Assembly: GCA_001839685.1 (NCBI GenBank)
Contig: MLAK01000548.1
Coordinates: 1 to 64,000 of the forward strand
Source: Tritrichomonas foetus
Taxonomy: Eukaryota > Parabasalia > Tritrichomonadida > Tritrichomonadidae
DNA: 64,000 nucleotides
Direction of reading: 5' to 3'
The first letter of the stretch is position 1. Each line of letters opens with the position of its first letter. The notes under the pieces are model-generated. The model saw only the letters and a program-made list of their open reading frames with translations. It was not told where the DNA came from and made no database searches. Of the stretch, positions 37,865 to 47,695 are shown one piece after another. A program made the position numbers and the translations under genes.

Positions 37865-39223
37865 CTACATTTCATGATTAATAAATGCATGATGACAAGA
37901 ATTACATACCATCACCGGTTTTGATTGAGAAATGTTTGGTATTATAATTTTATGAGGGAGACATTTCTTGCAAAGAACTTTTCCACATCCTCGACAATGA
38001 TGCCTTCTGTTCACCATAGTGAATTTATCTTTGCAATTCATACATTCAGGTGCAAACGAGTCAGGGATCCAAATTGGTGCACATCTAAAATCGCCAACTG
38101 GAATATCACAATTTTCTTTGGCATTTCTGATTGCATCACATAAATCTTTTTGCCAAGCTTTTCGATCATCAGCATCGTGAAATTCAATCACAAAACTTTT
38201 CCTTGGGGCGTAAATATAAAGACACTTTGGGTTTTCTGCTTCTTCGATTTTCAAATGCGTCAATTCGTAGCACTGTGGAAGAAGATACATTCCGCCTTTT
38301 AGTTGCGCGTAAACGAAAATATCCGAAAAAAGTATTAAATCACGATTGTCCACTTTTTTCCGACAATGCTTTTTCCCGTGACCTTGTCTGTAAATTCTCC
38401 GACCTGCAACAACGATAGGAAATGGCTCAGTTACAAACATTTTCGAAAGCTGCTCCAATTTTGGAATTGCGTCAATCGTTTCAGTCAACCTTTTATTTGT
38501 TCCTGCAAAGTCGGCAAGTTTTTGTGTGTAAGTTTCCTTCAATTCATTGGGAAGTGAAGTGATCATTGAATCTGCAATATCTGCAATAAAATTCTGCCAC
38601 GCGACAGGGGCACGAAGGAGTTGAACCAAAACGCGACCGTTAAGAAGGTCGAAAAATGAATCCGTCATTGTAACAGAAAAATTGCTAACAAGCGATTCGA
38701 TACTCAAATATTGATTCATATATTCGCCATGAAGGGGAAGAATCTCTTTGCCGGTCGAAATCAAAAATTGAATAAAGCGAGAAATATAATCGATTGAATT
38801 CTTTCGAACTAAATCCTCGAGAGTGGAAAGAAAAACGATATGCTTTTCCTGCATTTGGCTGAGGGATGGAGATAAAACTCGCTCTAGACTGGCGAATCGG
38901 GTTTCGGTAATGCGTGGAAAGATTTCATCTTGCATCATTTTGAGATCAGAGAGGAATTGACGTTCATGAGATATCAAATCGATTGACACCATTGAAAATT
39001 CTGTGTTCTCATGTAAAATATCGGCAAATTTCGTTTCGTTCGGGCGAATTCCTGGAATTTGGGTGCATAAAAATTTCCGAGGGTCGATCGCAAATTTAAT
39101 ATTTCGGTTGATTGGATATTGCTTTGGGAAATAGCTCAGATTTCGAAGTGATTGAGGAAAATTATGACTTAATTCTGAATTCTTAAATGATAGACCAAAT
39201 CCATCTCCCCAATCCAGCGACAT
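37865..39223 (-). CDS. DH-PH-FYVE (FGD-like) Rho GEF
   Basis: A 452-residue protein. Residues about 80-270 are helical and fit a Dbl-homology domain (ISHERQFLSDLKMMQDEIFP at its start, matching the DH alpha-1 'ExxYxxxLxxL'). A PH domain follows at about 285-375 (RDLILFSDIFVYAQL, CLYIYAPRKSFVIEF, DDRKAWQKDLCDAI). The C-terminal FYVE zinc finger has all signatures: WIPD, CMNCKDKFTMVNRRHHCRGC with the RRHHCR phosphoinositide pocket, and eight zinc-binding Cys. FYVE domains bind PI3P on endosomes, and DH-PH pairs activate Rho/Rac GTPases, so it probably links endosomal membranes to actin control. The ATG at 39223 is the first in frame; the longer frame begins at GTG. Confidence 0.88.
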   Translation of the reverse strand: MSLDWGDGFGLSFKNSELSHNFPQSLRNLSYFPKQYPINRNIKFAIDPRKFLCTQIPGIRPNETKFADILHENTEFSMVSIDLISHERQFLSDLKMMQDEIFPRITETRFASLERVLSPSLSQMQEKHIVFLSTLEDLVRKNSIDYISRFIQFLISTGKEILPLHGEYMNQYLSIESLVSNFSVTMTDSFFDLLNGRVLVQLLRAPVAWQNFIADIADSMITSLPNELKETYTQKLADFAGTNKRLTETIDAIPKLEQLSKMFVTEPFPIVVAGRRIYRQGHGKKHCRKKVDNRDLILFSDIFVYAQLKGGMYLLPQCYELTHLKIEEAENPKCLYIYAPRKSFVIEFHDADDRKAWQKDLCDAIRNAKENCDIPVGDFRCAPIWIPDSFAPECMNCKDKFTMVNRRHHCRGCGKVLCKKCLPHKIIIPNISQSKPVMVCNSCHHAFINHEM

Positions 39224-39475
39224 TTCTAATTTGATCAACTCACCTTTTATTTCACCATACACTGACAGTTACCGTTTTTCTATAAAATTGCTAACAATAA
39301 TTTTTTTTTCTTTTTCAGTATTTATACGGTCATGCATTCTGAGAAGATGGTCACATATACAAAGAAAAAGTAAAACAATATATTACTTTTTCTGACGCTA
39401 AATGGTCTAATATTGGTAATGAAATGAAAGAAAAGAAGGTGTAAATAAATAGATTTCAGCGAATATAGTACTTGT

Positions 39476-39931
39476 TTATTTGCCCTTGAGGATGGTAGCG
39501 TGGCAGCAGCCGCAGTATTGACGGCCATCCTTATGTTTGGCCATGAAGCAACCTTGGCAGCTTTCGCATTCCTTTCGCTGTGGTTCGACAGATCCATCCT
39601 TGTTAATCTTGAAGAGTTTAAGGAGCTTTAGCTTCTCCTTCTTGCGTGTGTGTGGGACCCTCTTCTTTGTTGTGAAGGCCTTCTTCTTCCTCTTCTTCTT
39701 TTTACCACCACGGAGACGAAGCACAAGGTGGAGAGTTGAATCCTTTTGAATTGAGTAATCTTGGAGGGTGTTGCCGTCTTCCAATTGTTTTCCAGCGAAG
39801 ATCAAACGTTGTTGATCTGGTGGAATTCCTTCCTTGTCTTGGATTTTGGCCTTGACGTCCTCGATGCTGTCTGTTGGTTCAACTTCCAGAGTAATGTGCT
39901 TCCCTGTCAGCGTCTTTACGAAGATCTGCAT
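39476..39931 (-). CDS. RPS27A: Ubiquitin-ribosomal protein eS31 fusion
   Basis: A 151-residue protein made of ubiquitin (1-76, ending LRLRGG) fused to ribosomal protein eS31. All seven ubiquitin lysines (6, 11, 27, 29, 33, 48, 63) and the Leu8-Ile44-Val70 patch are kept, but several surface positions differ from the animal protein (His12, Asn54, Gln57, Ser60). The eS31 part begins with a Lys/Arg tract ([15 protein letters not shown]) and ends in a zinc-binding CESCQGC...YCGCC module. Deubiquitinases cut after Gly76, releasing ubiquitin and the 40S subunit protein. GC-richer codons than its neighbours suggest high expression. It shares a 117-nt divergent promoter with the gene at 40049. Confidence 0.97.
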   Translation of the reverse strand: MQIFVKTLTGKHITLEVEPTDSIEDVKAKIQDKEGIPPDQQRLIFAGKQLEDGNTLQDYSIQKDSTLHLVLRLRGGKKKKRKKKAFTTKKRVPHTRKKEKLKLLKLFKINKDGSVEPQRKECESCQGCFMAKHKDGRQYCGCCHATILKGK

Positions 39932-40048
39932 CAGAAAGGACGACCAAAACCGATCAAACCGTTTTTGCCTTTCAATTAGGAATCATAGATTTTTTAGATC
40001 ACATGTTCCTATTCAAAAAGTTGACAAGATTTTAGGATCATTTTACTT

Positions 40049-40447
40049 ATGAATGATCCTTTCTTTGCAGCTGTAGATGACGTTCAACCTGTTTTTGCAT
40101 CCAAAACCTTGGATTCTAAAGAAGCGCCTAATTTAACAATCACCAATACTCGACAATATCATCCTGAAGACGATTTTCCCCCGAGATATCAACCTCAAAG
40201 ACAAAGAGAACCAATGTTCGAGCAGCCTTCTAGAAGCACCCCACATCGACCGCAACAACAACAGCCGCGCAAAAAAAGAGAATATTATTGTGATGGCCAC
40301 AAAGTTCGCCTTCCATCCATGCTCAACGATATCAAATCACCAAAGCCTCTGAAAATCAATCCGAAGAAGCCACCTGCATCACAAATATTATATTTTGATT
40401 CAACAGTGCCAACTGGTTTTTACCCTTCCCAGCCATATGATGATTAA
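40049..40447 (+). CDS. Small conserved-looking protein, unknown
   Basis: I do not recognise this 132-residue protein. It is rich in Pro, Gln, Arg and Lys, with a Gln/Pro stretch (PHRPQQQQPRKKREYYCDGH) in the middle and a Lys/Pro-rich segment (DIKSPKPLKINPKKPPASQ) before a tail of aromatic and Pro residues (YFDSTVPTGFYPSQPYDD). There is no signal peptide or membrane helix, and it is probably intrinsically disordered. The ATG is the first in frame, 117 nt from the divergent ubiquitin start. Regular codon use and this close promoter sharing support a real gene. Confidence 0.65.
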   Translation: MNDPFFAAVDDVQPVFASKTLDSKEAPNLTITNTRQYHPEDDFPPRYQPQRQREPMFEQPSRSTPHRPQQQQPRKKREYYCDGHKVRLPSMLNDIKSPKPLKINPKKPPASQILYFDSTVPTGFYPSQPYDD

Positions 40448-41032
40448 ATGCATGCATTTAATAATCAAGCGATTACATTAGATGCGTATTGATTTAGATT
40501 TATATTGTGTGAATAAACATCTCTTTTTTATTCATTTTTGATTTTGGAAATGATCAAAGAAGTGTTGGTGGAAGAGGAGGGATTATCATAAAATAGATTA
40601 TCATATTAGAGATTATCATATTAGAGATTATCATATTAGAGATTATCATATTAGAGATTATCATATTAGAGATTAACATATAAGAGATTATCATATTAGA
40701 GATTATCATATTAGAGATTATCATATTAGAGATTAACATATAAGAGATTAGCATATAAGAGATTATCATATAAGAGATTAACATATAAGAGATTAACATA
40801 AAAGGGATTAGCATATAAGAGATTATCATATAAGAGATTCATCAGAATAATCATCATCAAAAATATTTACTTAGAATACACATGGAAATTATAACAAACC
40901 GAAGCATGTCTTCACCCAAATCATCTGGGAAAAGAGAATTTTTGCTTCAATTAAAACTGTTGGTATTTTTAGATTTTTGCTTTTATGAAAATCGAAACAA
41001 AAGAGAATTTATTGGAATAAAGGAAAAAATAA
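40448..41032. other. Minisatellite spacer
   Basis: 585 nt between convergent genes, most of it the 15-bp tandem array at 40581-40835. The rest is AT-rich without features. Open frames here on either strand come from the repeat itself or overlap the coiled-coil gene. Confidence 0.6.
40581..40835. repeat. 15-bp minisatellite, 17 copies
   Basis: Exactly 17 tandem units of a 15-nt repeat, GATTATCATATTAGA and close variants (GATTAACATATAAGA, GATTAGCATATAAGA). Substitutions are shared by blocks of neighbouring units, as expected from repeated slippage or unequal exchange. It lies between the 3' ends of convergent genes. The unit is a multiple of three, so it yields an artificial Ile/Ser/Met-rich open frame on the minus strand. 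Confidence 0.97.
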
Positions 41033-41692
41033 TCAAGTTTTTGGATCCTTTGATTGATCTTTCACAGATGAATTGTATTTAGAAATTCTTCGATTCATGT
41101 CATCGATTAAATAAATCATATCGTGTATGACTTGATTATGCGCCCTTTCCGCTTTATCAATATGTTTTGTTCGACTTTTAATCTGTTCTTGAAGATAAGA
41201 ATCTGAATCTATAGATTTCGGCTGAAGATCACCTGGAATGCCACTTTTATTGTAAATTGATTGGCTTTCTTCAATTAAATGCTGATAAAGACCTTCAAGT
41301 CTTGCAACATCATCTGAAAGTTTAATATGGTCGTTAATTGCTTTGATGTAGACAGTTTCCATATCATATTTCAGTTTTTCAAAGTTTCGCAATTTTTGCT
41401 CAAAATATTGAATTTCGGCTTTCATTGCTGGGTTTGATTGTGGGTTAAGATAATATTTGAGAACATTATTAAAAGAGTTAATTAGAATAGGCGATATTTC
41501 TTCACATGAAGCCAAAAGAAGGTGAATAAAGAAATTAGTGAATTTTTTGTTCACCGTTGTTTCTTCTCCTTTTACTAATTTCGTCAATTTTTTATATTGA
41601 TTTTCGTATTCGGTTTGTTCGTCATCTTTTAAATTTGCGATCAAGGTTGTAATGAGGATGTCGATGATTGGGAATTTGTTGGCGTTTTCCAT
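41033..41692 (-). CDS. Coiled-coil protein, unknown
   Basis: I do not recognise this 219-residue protein. It is helical throughout; the region from about residue 90 to 210 alternates charged and hydrophobic residues with coiled-coil spacing (MKAEIQYFEQKLRNFEKLKY, KLSDDVARLEGLYQHLIEES, DMIYLIDDMNRRISKY). There is no signal peptide. The size and helical build would suit a subunit of a tethering or kinetochore-like complex, but nothing in the sequence decides this. Confidence 0.7.
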   Translation of the reverse strand: MENANKFPIIDILITTLIANLKDDEQTEYENQYKKLTKLVKGEETTVNKKFTNFFIHLLLASCEEISPILINSFNNVLKYYLNPQSNPAMKAEIQYFEQKLRNFEKLKYDMETVYIKAINDHIKLSDDVARLEGLYQHLIEESQSIYNKSGIPGDLQPKSIDSDSYLQEQIKSRTKHIDKAERAHNQVIHDMIYLIDDMNRRISKYNSSVKDQSKDPKT

Positions 41693-42464
41693 CGATTTAC
41701 TGATGAAGAAACAAATTTGTGATTTTGACCTTTAACCGTTCCATATTCACGAAGATATGCAGATCGGCTAGATTAGCCAATGAGTCTTCTTCAAGGCATC
41801 TCTGCATTTGAAGATTTGTAATATATGAATATTTAGAATGTATCCATATAATTTTATAAAAGAATATTATGATACTTTCAATATTCTATTTGTTGTTAAA
41901 AAAAATGGTTAACACAATCGCAATTAACCTAAAACTACATGAAAAAGAGTAGAATTATAAATGTTTGAATAAGTGATGTCAAATCACTCATTTAGTCATA
42001 AGCGTGTGATACTAAACATGTCCATAAGAGACCATAAAATAAGGCCACTATTCTGAGCCCTATATAAGACAAAACGATGTCATACCGGACAATTCACAGC
42101 ATGTGATTCATGAATCATGATTGACATGGTGGTCAATGATGTACATTTGCATCATATAATTCAATACAAAATTCAATGTGATTCAATTTTTACCAATAAC
42201 TTTTTAATATATTTTGTTGAAATCCCTGGCAACTGTTAGTTATTAGTTATAAAATTCTGCAATAACGTGAAATGATAAATAAAATAGATTTTTTTTTAAT
42301 CTCTTCTCTGATGTAAATAATCGCAAAAATGATGATTTTCAAATTGTGAAGAATTAGATGATTTCATACAAATAGCGTTTCCTATCACTCTTAAATGAGT
42401 GCATTTTGATCGTTTTTGATCGGCAATAATCATAACTTACGAAATAAACGCCTGATTTCATTCC
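41693..42464. other. Divergent promoter spacer
   Basis: 772 nt between the coiled-coil gene and the divergent reductase gene. A 36-codon ATG frame on the minus strand lies directly upstream of the coiled-coil start and could be a leader frame. Near 42112-42150 there are short palindromes (TGATTCATGAATCA; ATTGAC/GTCAAT). An Inr-like TCATTC is at 42459. Nothing else is recognised. Confidence 0.4.
42459..42464 (+). promoter_or_regulatory. Inr-like element of reductase gene
   Basis: TCATTC ending directly before the ATG at 42465. Transcription from the A of this motif would give a leader of only 4 nt, as seen for many trichomonad genes. Confidence 0.45.
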
Positions 42465-43424
42465 ATGAATTTAATTATTGAAATATACATAGCAATTGCT
42501 ATTCTCGCGCTTCTTGTATTTCTTTACCGACAGCTACCATTTCGAAAAACGCCAATGAAAGGAAAAAATGTAGTTATTACAGGAGGCTCTTCAGGAGTTG
42601 GCCTTGCTGTTGCTCAAGAATGCTTAAATCGAGGTGCGTTAAATGTTGTATTAATTGCACGTGGAAAAGAAGGACTAGAAAAGGCCAAAGCGTTATTGAA
42701 TATTCCATCACCAAAACAAATGATTTACACCATTCCGGCAGATGTTTCGAATTGGGATTCATTGAAATCTGCTTTTGAAACAATTAAAGAAAAGATTCAT
42801 ACAATAGATTATTTATTTGCAAATGCTGGATTTGCAAAACCCGGACTTCTTCAGGATACATCAAGTGATGATTTCCAGAAGCAAATCGAAGTTGATTTTC
42901 TTGGTGCAGCTTATTCGGCAAGACTTGCATTTCCATTGTTAGCAAAAAATTCTCATGTCACTTTTTCTGGAAGCATTTGTAGTGTTTTCACATTCGCTGG
43001 ATACGCTTCTTATGGATCAGCTAAATATGCCCTCAAAGCCCTTGCAGAAACACTCAGAAATGAATTAAAATCAAGTGAAACTTTTATTCACATGGGAATT
43101 TTGTCAACTGTTGATACGCCTGGGCTTAAACGAGAGAATGAAGTGAAACCTGAAGTTTGTGCAGCTATTGAAGGAACTGCAAACATTTTTTCGCCTGAAA
43201 CTATTGCTAAAAAGCTCCTTCAAGGAATTGATAGAAATGATTATTACATAACAATGGAATTTTTGTCATGGATTATGCTTGAAATTGGCTTTGGAATCGC
43301 GCCAACTAGTAACATCTTCATGCAACTTGTTTTCGCACCATTTATTCCATTAATAAGGTATGGTGCATTATTTTATGTTGATTTTCTTGCGAGGAAACCG
43401 TTACCAAAGCCAAAAATAGATTAA
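42465..43424 (+). CDS. KDSR: 3-ketodihydrosphingosine reductase
   Basis: A 319-residue short-chain dehydrogenase. An N-terminal membrane helix (about 4-21, IIEIYIAIAILALLVFLY) precedes the Rossmann fold with TGGSSGVG at 39-46, ADVSN near 92, NAG at 120-122, catalytic Ser near 168-170 and YGSAK (Tyr183, Lys187). C-terminal hydrophobic segments (GFGIAPTSNIFMQLVFAPFI, near 275-310) resemble the membrane region of KDSR. The membrane anchor plus the GGSSG glycine motif distinguish this from soluble dehydrogenases. It would reduce 3-ketosphinganine to sphinganine with NADPH at the ER, the second step of sphingoid base synthesis. Confidence 0.85.
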   Translation: MNLIIEIYIAIAILALLVFLYRQLPFRKTPMKGKNVVITGGSSGVGLAVAQECLNRGALNVVLIARGKEGLEKAKALLNIPSPKQMIYTIPADVSNWDSLKSAFETIKEKIHTIDYLFANAGFAKPGLLQDTSSDDFQKQIEVDFLGAAYSARLAFPLLAKNSHVTFSGSICSVFTFAGYASYGSAKYALKALAETLRNELKSSETFIHMGILSTVDTPGLKRENEVKPEVCAAIEGTANIFSPETIAKKLLQGIDRNDYYITMEFLSWIMLEIGFGIAPTSNIFMQLVFAPFIPLIRYGALFYVDFLARKPLPKPKID

Positions 43425-43613
43425 CATGCGATTATGTCTATCAAAAAAAAAAAAAAAAGAAAAAATATAAAACAATAGAAAACTTATATTAATATAATAA
43501 ATAAATCTTTTAATCTTCGAATTTAATTTATTTATTTAATAGACTTCATTCTTTTATAGAATTCATGAATTAAAGTTTAATGAATAACAGTTTTTTTTAA
43601 TTAAGAGTGAATA

Positions 43614-44536
43614 TTAACTGAGTTTCTCTCTGATCAAAGAAGCTACTTCATCAAAGTTGTTTTGTACTGCATAATCAAGAGCTGTATCATTAATTATATT
43701 TTAAATTCCATTTTAATGATTGAAAAAACTGTGAACAATATAATATACGTCATCTTTTATGCTTGTATCAATATTTGAATGACTTAGGAGAAGTTTTACT
43801 GTTTTTGTTAATCCATTTGTAGATGCATAATGAAGAGGAGTTTGGTGATATTCATATTATAATGTTATGTAAAAATTTACATTTAATTTTGATTTTTGCA
43901 GTTCACATCAAGATGATGATGCTTGAATAAAGCTTTTATAACATCATTTTGACCTTTAATTGCTGCATAATGAAGAGGTGTACAGTTATTATTAATTATA
44001 ATTCCGTAACAAAATATTGTTTTAACATTGAAAAATAAAAAGGATTCTTATTTTAGCATTTACATTAAGATTTGAGTTATTTAAGAATAGTTCAATATCT
44101 TCGAGATTACCAGAATTTGTAAGTGAGAAAAGAGGAGTTACATCTATATTGGTTGAAAATTCCATCTAAATGTTTCTAAAAACAAAAAATAATAGAAATA
44201 ACCTCATTAGCCAGATTTATATCAATGTTTGGAAACTCTAATAATTCTTTCAAGATGTTATTATTTTTCCCTTCTATCGCGGCTAATAATGGAGTTCTTT
44301 TAGTGTTAATATCAAATACCATATTACTAATAAAATTAATTATTTACAATGTTAACATTAATACCTGGGATTTTCAATAAAATCTGGACAATTGGATAAT
44401 ATCCTTTTTCACAAGCAATAATTAAAGGATGATCATGAATCATGAATTATAATTCCATTAAAATATAATGAACTCCTTGTGGGATAATATTAGGATTTAA
44501 GGTTGGGGATTTGGCCAGTAATTCTACAATTTCTTT
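43614..44536 (-). pseudogene. Ankyrin repeat array broken at each repeat
   Basis: Continues the gene at 44537-45853 but is not an open frame. At least six ankyrin units can be read on the minus strand, for example PLIIACEKGYYPIVQILLKI, TPLLAAIEGKNNNILKELLE, TPLHYAAIKGQNDVIKALFK, TPLHYASTNGLTKTVKLLLS and TALDYAVQNNFDEVASLIRE before a final TAA. Each pair of units is separated by an extra 20-50 nt AT-rich spacer at the same place, the loop between repeats, with stops or frame changes. Most spacers lack any GT...AG pair with the trichomonad 3' motif. I call it a pseudogene; unusual introns are the alternative. Confidence 0.75.
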
Positions 44537-45853
44537 CTAGTTATATGTGACTGCTAATACTAAAGGGTTTTCACATTGAGTACCGTTTACATTATTGGTT
44601 GGATTTTTAACAAGAAGTTCAACAATATCAGAACGAAAACTATCAACTGCTTTGAAAATAGGATTTAGATGTACCTTACAACTTATTGCTGATGTGTTTT
44701 CAACCGCATTGAGCTTTTGTACCACAAAAGAAATTAGATAATAGTTTGCTAAACGAAACTCCATTAGATCTATAGAAAGATTTCGAATGAATGTTTGGAA
44801 TAAACTTTCATTTTCAGGTTGACTAATAAATTGATTTATTAATGAATATGAACATTTATCGAAACATAATTGTAATAAGGCATCATTAGGTATTTGAATT
44901 CCTTTGGTGTTTATGATGTAATCAAACATGTCATAGTTGTGGCATTTCACAGCACACTCCAAACTAATTTCATTGAAACTGAAATCAGATTCTTCGTCTA
45001 ATATCTGAATGATTTCATTGTTACCACCAATGATTGCCCATTCCATAGATTCCTCATTATATTGAGTTTTGTTTAACCATAAATATTTAAAAATTTTTAA
45101 AGCGCCATACATCAAAGATAGATTAAATAGGGTATAATTCAGAAAAGGTCGGTCTGGAATTATCATTGGTTTAATACTCATATTTATAAATTTATAATCC
45201 AATGGAACATTATTATTCGATATAAAATCAATGAAAGCATCGACATCATCTTTTTGAATCATTTGGATTAGTTGCTCTGATGGAATCATTTTCTTTCGTG
45301 AATTTAAATATTCTTCTGACATAATTTGGAGAATATCATTTTCAGTTAAACAATTCTCGCATAACACTTTTTCGTTAATATTTAGGTCATGTTCATAAAT
45401 GTCATACAGGTAACTTATATATTCTAATTCTAAATCATCTGAAAAACCAAAAGGATCAGCTTTGGCTATTAAAAAAGGAGCTTCAATTAATCCTTTTTCA
45501 TATAAATACGATGTTATCCATTGGTTTATCTTAAAATAATGCCACAAATTTAAAGGTGGAATTATATCTTTTAAATTATGCTCAGAAAGAAAAATATCAA
45601 GTATCCGTTGCATTTGTAGTATTGCATGAGAGTCTATAAATTTTATTGATGACATAACACCCAATAGTTGAATAAACGAATTATAAAGAATAAAATTCTT
45701 CGAAATTTCAATTTCTTTCAGATAAACATTGAAGCATTGTAAAATTTCTTCTTGTTCAGATTCTGCACAATTAATGAGATTATGGACATTATTTTCTAAG
45801 TTTGAAAGAGTTTTTATTCTTTGGATGAATTCATCATACCCTTGAATGCTCAT
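44537..45853 (-). CDS. N-terminal part of an ankyrin protein (truncated)
   Basis: 438 residues ending at an in-frame TAG. The first half is the helical leader common in trichomonad ankyrin proteins (FIQRIKTLSNLENNVHNLIN, then LNLWHYFKINQWITSYLYEK). The second half begins the ankyrin region: LFNLSLMYGALKIFKYLWLN, MEWAIIGGNNEIIQILDEES, SLECAVKCHNYDMFDYIINT and finally PLVLAVTYN-stop. The next codons read KEIVELLAKSP, the expected continuation of that repeat, so the TAG interrupts a repeat rather than ending a protein. Such proteins act as protein-binding scaffolds. If translated, this is a shortened product. A TCATTA Inr-like motif sits 1 nt upstream of the ATG. Confidence 0.7.
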   Translation of the reverse strand: MSIQGYDEFIQRIKTLSNLENNVHNLINCAESEQEEILQCFNVYLKEIEISKNFILYNSFIQLLGVMSSIKFIDSHAILQMQRILDIFLSEHNLKDIIPPLNLWHYFKINQWITSYLYEKGLIEAPFLIAKADPFGFSDDLELEYISYLYDIYEHDLNINEKVLCENCLTENDILQIMSEEYLNSRKKMIPSEQLIQMIQKDDVDAFIDFISNNNVPLDYKFINMSIKPMIIPDRPFLNYTLFNLSLMYGALKIFKYLWLNKTQYNEESMEWAIIGGNNEIIQILDEESDFSFNEISLECAVKCHNYDMFDYIINTKGIQIPNDALLQLCFDKCSYSLINQFISQPENESLFQTFIRNLSIDLMEFRLANYYLISFVVQKLNAVENTSAISCKVHLNPIFKAVDSFRSDIVELLVKNPTNNVNGTQCENPLVLAVTYN

Positions 45854-46400
45854 TTAATGATGAAAAAACTCTGAATCAATACAAAGCATCATGTCACTTT
45901 TCATACAATAAGTCAAATTGACATACAAATAAGTTCTCAATTTTTTGTATGAATTGAATAAATGGATCACAACTATTTGAATTGTGAATCTTTCAAATAA
46001 GATGGGGAAAAACATAAATATATCATTAATTGATTCAAAATATTAATTTCCAAGCGAAACATCATAAATATATTATATTATTAACTCGAGAAACATAATT
46101 AGTCAAAATAGGAATATTTTCCAACTATATTGATAATTAGCAACTTATTTTGAATTAAAAAACGAGAGTATATGATACAACATTTTGGTTAGATTGATTG
46201 ATCATATATCTTGAGCTAGAGAATTATTTATCGGGTTAGGAAATGAAATATCTCATCCACAACATTTTTTTAATGAAATTCCCATCGTCAAATATTTGAA
46301 AAAACTCATACAATTTTTATCGTCCAAAAAATATTTTTTGAAAGACATCATATTTGCCATATTCATTGGTCAAAAAAATACATTTCAATGAATTTTAAAT
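45854..46400. other. Divergent promoter spacer
   Basis: 547 nt of AT-rich sequence between the ankyrin gene and the Smr-domain gene. Apart from the Inr-like TCATTA of the ankyrin gene, nothing is recognised. Confidence 0.45.
45855..45860 (-). promoter_or_regulatory. Inr-like element of ankyrin gene
   Basis: TCATTA on the minus strand, one nucleotide before the ATG at 45853. It is intact although the gene is broken, so the locus may still be transcribed. Confidence 0.4.
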
Positions 46401-47177
46401 ATGCGCAGAAGATGCGTTTTTAATGAACTCGACAACCAAAAATTGATCAATGACTATCTCAGCAACGATACACTTAAGAAATGCCTCGACGATGATCTAT
46501 TTTCCCCAGACATTCTCAATCAAAAACCAGATTCAAGTGAAAATAATTCGCAAAACGAGAGAAATCACCAAAAAGAAATCGACGAAGAAAAATCACATGA
46601 TCAAATTCTTTTAGATGACGGTCAACAAAAGCCATTCGACAAAAAAAATATGGATCGAAAATTAAAAGCTTTGAGCTTCAAAAATAACGATTTGCAGCTT
46701 TTATATCACAATACACTTCGATCGTGCATTAACAGAGATACATTAAAGATAAACGCTCTCAATCACGATACCCGCGCATTACATTTACCGAAGCGGAAAC
46801 AATATGAAATATTTATTGATGTCCACGGATTCAGAGTATGGGGTGCCACTCTTTTATACAGGCGAATTTATCTTCTGATGAGCTCCAAGAAGACATCAAA
46901 AATTCGATGGTGCATCGGAAAAGGGAATCACTCATCGAAGCTTTCTCCTTTGAAGCGAAACCCTTTGTATGAATATTTGAAAAAAGAAACTGATAATCTT
47001 GGTGATTCAAAATTGGTTCAGCTAACTGACCAAACAAAGAACTTGGGCCAATGCATTGCAACATTGAATCCTCAATACAAACACTCTAAGACAATTCGTT
47101 ACACATTACTAAGACGAATGCATTCAAGATCAACAAAAAACTCCATGAAATACATCACTTATTATGCATCATTTTAA
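46401..47177 (+). CDS. Smr-domain-like protein
   Basis: A 258-residue protein. The N-terminal 110 residues are charged and probably disordered. Residues about 135-225 fit a small MutS-related (Smr) domain: EIFIDVHGFRVWGATLLYRR has the D(L/V)HG start, IRWCIGKGNHS matches the central IxxGxGxHS, and a helix-strand end follows (NPLYEYLKKETDNLGDSKLV). Eukaryotic Smr domains cut or bind RNA, often in mRNA quality control. The two key motifs (DVHG and GKGNHS) are present, so nuclease activity is plausible but not proven. Confidence 0.65.
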   Translation: MRRRCVFNELDNQKLINDYLSNDTLKKCLDDDLFSPDILNQKPDSSENNSQNERNHQKEIDEEKSHDQILLDDGQQKPFDKKNMDRKLKALSFKNNDLQLLYHNTLRSCINRDTLKINALNHDTRALHLPKRKQYEIFIDVHGFRVWGATLLYRRIYLLMSSKKTSKIRWCIGKGNHSSKLSPLKRNPLYEYLKKETDNLGDSKLVQLTDQTKNLGQCIATLNPQYKHSKTIRYTLLRRMHSRSTKNSMKYITYYASF

Positions 47178-47695
47178 TGTATATTAAGCATTATGTATAT
47201 GCAATAAAAGATAGATAAATGTATTTTGTTAGACACTTGGGTGATGTCTTATTTTGACTCATTCAGTAAAAAAAAGAATTATGCGAAGTGAAAGATCAAA
47301 TAAAAGTCAAAAGTTTAACAAAAGCTTAATGGTATCTGATCTTTACTTGTTCTTTAGGTCACTTCGACTTGGAGGATCCGAGATTATTTATTTCACGAAT
47401 GTATTGGATCTGGCGCTAACGAGTGAACATGACTATGGTTCCTGCTCTCCCTCTGCCGTATATATCATTGTTTGTATTCCAGATATTCTATTGAAAAAAG
47501 AATTCCTGATTACAACCTGATTGTGAAAATGAATTATTTAATGAATAGATTGTTTTTACGCCTTTTCCTGAAATGTTAGAAATAGTTGATTTTATTCAAT
47601 AAAATATATCTGGGCATAAATTCATATTTTTTTTTCTTTTTTCAAAATAAAATAATAAAAATAAAAAAAAGTTAAAACGGCTTCAATTATTTAAA
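47178..47695. other. Convergent spacer with element fragment
   Basis: 518 nt. It holds a partial copy of the foldback element (47288-47462) and T-rich 3' flanks. The open frame running 47254-47520 is encoded by the element and is not taken as a gene. Confidence 0.5.
47288..47462 (+). mobile_element. Foldback element, left part only
   Basis: Starts GTGAAAGATCAAATAAAAG and continues with GTCAAAAGTTT, TTCTTTAGGTCACTTCGACT and GCTAACGAGTGAACATG. This is the same order as the copy at 53455 (TTCTTTGGGTCACTTCGACT, GGCGAGTGAACAC). The right arm is missing or too decayed to see. Confidence 0.6.

Noticed and set aside
40554..40829. 91-residue Ile/Met/Ser-rich minus-strand open frame
   Set aside because: It is a by-product of the 15-bp tandem repeat, whose unit is a multiple of three; there is no independent coding signal.
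40581..40835. CRISPR-like array
   Set aside because: The units are directly adjacent with no unique spacers, and the host is a eukaryote.
41697..41810. 36-codon minus-strand frame upstream of the coiled-coil gene
   Set aside because: Too short and unlike anything I recognise; mentioned only as a possible leader frame.
43614..44536. Canonical short GT-AG introns between ankyrin repeats
   Set aside because: Three spacers have no AG near the expected junction, and none carries the ACTAACACACAG-type motif seen in the kinase intron.
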